Shown: piece by piece, positions 5,285 through 5,321 of the stretch
Layout: the number at the start of each line of letters is the position of its first letter
How positions within the stretch are numbered: the first letter of the stretch is position 1
Source of the DNA: Rickettsia typhi
GTDB taxonomy: Bacteria; Pseudomonadota; Alphaproteobacteria; Rickettsiales; Deianiraeaceae
Reading direction: 5' to 3'
DNA: 5,321 bases
Assembly: GCA_945861605.1 (NCBI GenBank)
Contig: CAMAVG010000063.1
Coordinates: 1 to 5,321, forward strand
Position numbers and translations under genes: made by a program
Notes under the pieces: model-generated
Seen by the model: the letters and a program-made list of their open reading frames with translations, nothing else
Database searches by the model: none
Told to the model about the DNA's origin: nothing

Positions 5285-5321
5285 TTTGCTTGTTGTGCCT
5301 CAACTTTTGATTGTTGTTGTG
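5281..5321 (-). CDS. C-terminal end of an unidentified upstream gene
   Basis: A frame open from the window edge ends in a TGA that forms an ATGA with the ruvC start. The visible residues are QQQSKVEAQQAK. A low-complexity Gln/Lys/Glu tail cannot identify the gene; yebC often precedes ruvC in Proteobacteria, but this tail gives no support for it. The overlap matches the style of the other junctions, which is the main reason to call it coding. Confidence 0.5.
   Translation of the reverse strand, partial: QQQSKVEAQQAK

Overview
The window is a gene-dense stretch of an AT-rich bacterial chromosome (roughly 40% GC by eye) in which every supported protein gene lies on the minus strand. Reading in the direction of transcription, from high to low coordinates, it has two gene clusters separated by one unusual intergenic region. 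Signal peptides, a probable outer-membrane protein and a RuvC resolvase point to a Gram-negative bacterium. The RPHFF form of one PanC motif and the RuvC motif style fit an alphaproteobacterium, but that placement is inference. No rRNA, tRNA, CRISPR array, transposase or phage gene is visible.

Upstream cluster (5321 to 4293): the last 12 codons of an unidentified gene with a Gln-rich tail, then ruvC (Holliday-junction resolvase), then a small membrane-anchored pentapeptide-repeat protein. Each junction is a 4-base ATGA overlap, so the three are probably co-translated. The pentapeptide gene carries a recent 33-bp duplication equal to one turn of its predicted beta-helix.

Intergenic region (4292 to 3945): the region contains a 31-bp inverted repeat (4046-4076 and 4171-4201, one mismatch). 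Each arm contains a promoter-like TTGTAT-N16-TATAAC whose spacer is occupied by the perfect palindrome GTACTAGTAC. The two putative promoters face each other across 94 bp. This is the most unusual feature of the window. A separate TTGACA box lies just upstream of gcvH.

Downstream cluster (3944 to 1, running out of the window): gcvH (lipoyl carrier of glycine cleavage), a secreted protein resembling a periplasmic solute-binding protein, panB, a probable outer-membrane beta-barrel protein, panC, and the 5' part of ribD. Overlaps of 23, 23, 4 and 4 bases and one 2-base gap suggest a single operon. Its theme is cofactor supply: PanB and PanC make pantoate and pantothenate for coenzyme A, RibD starts the riboflavin branch, and the glycine cleavage system yields the methylene-tetrahydrofolate that PanB uses. 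Two unrecognised exported proteins interleaved with these cytosolic enzymes are unexpected and may connect the operon to uptake or envelope functions.
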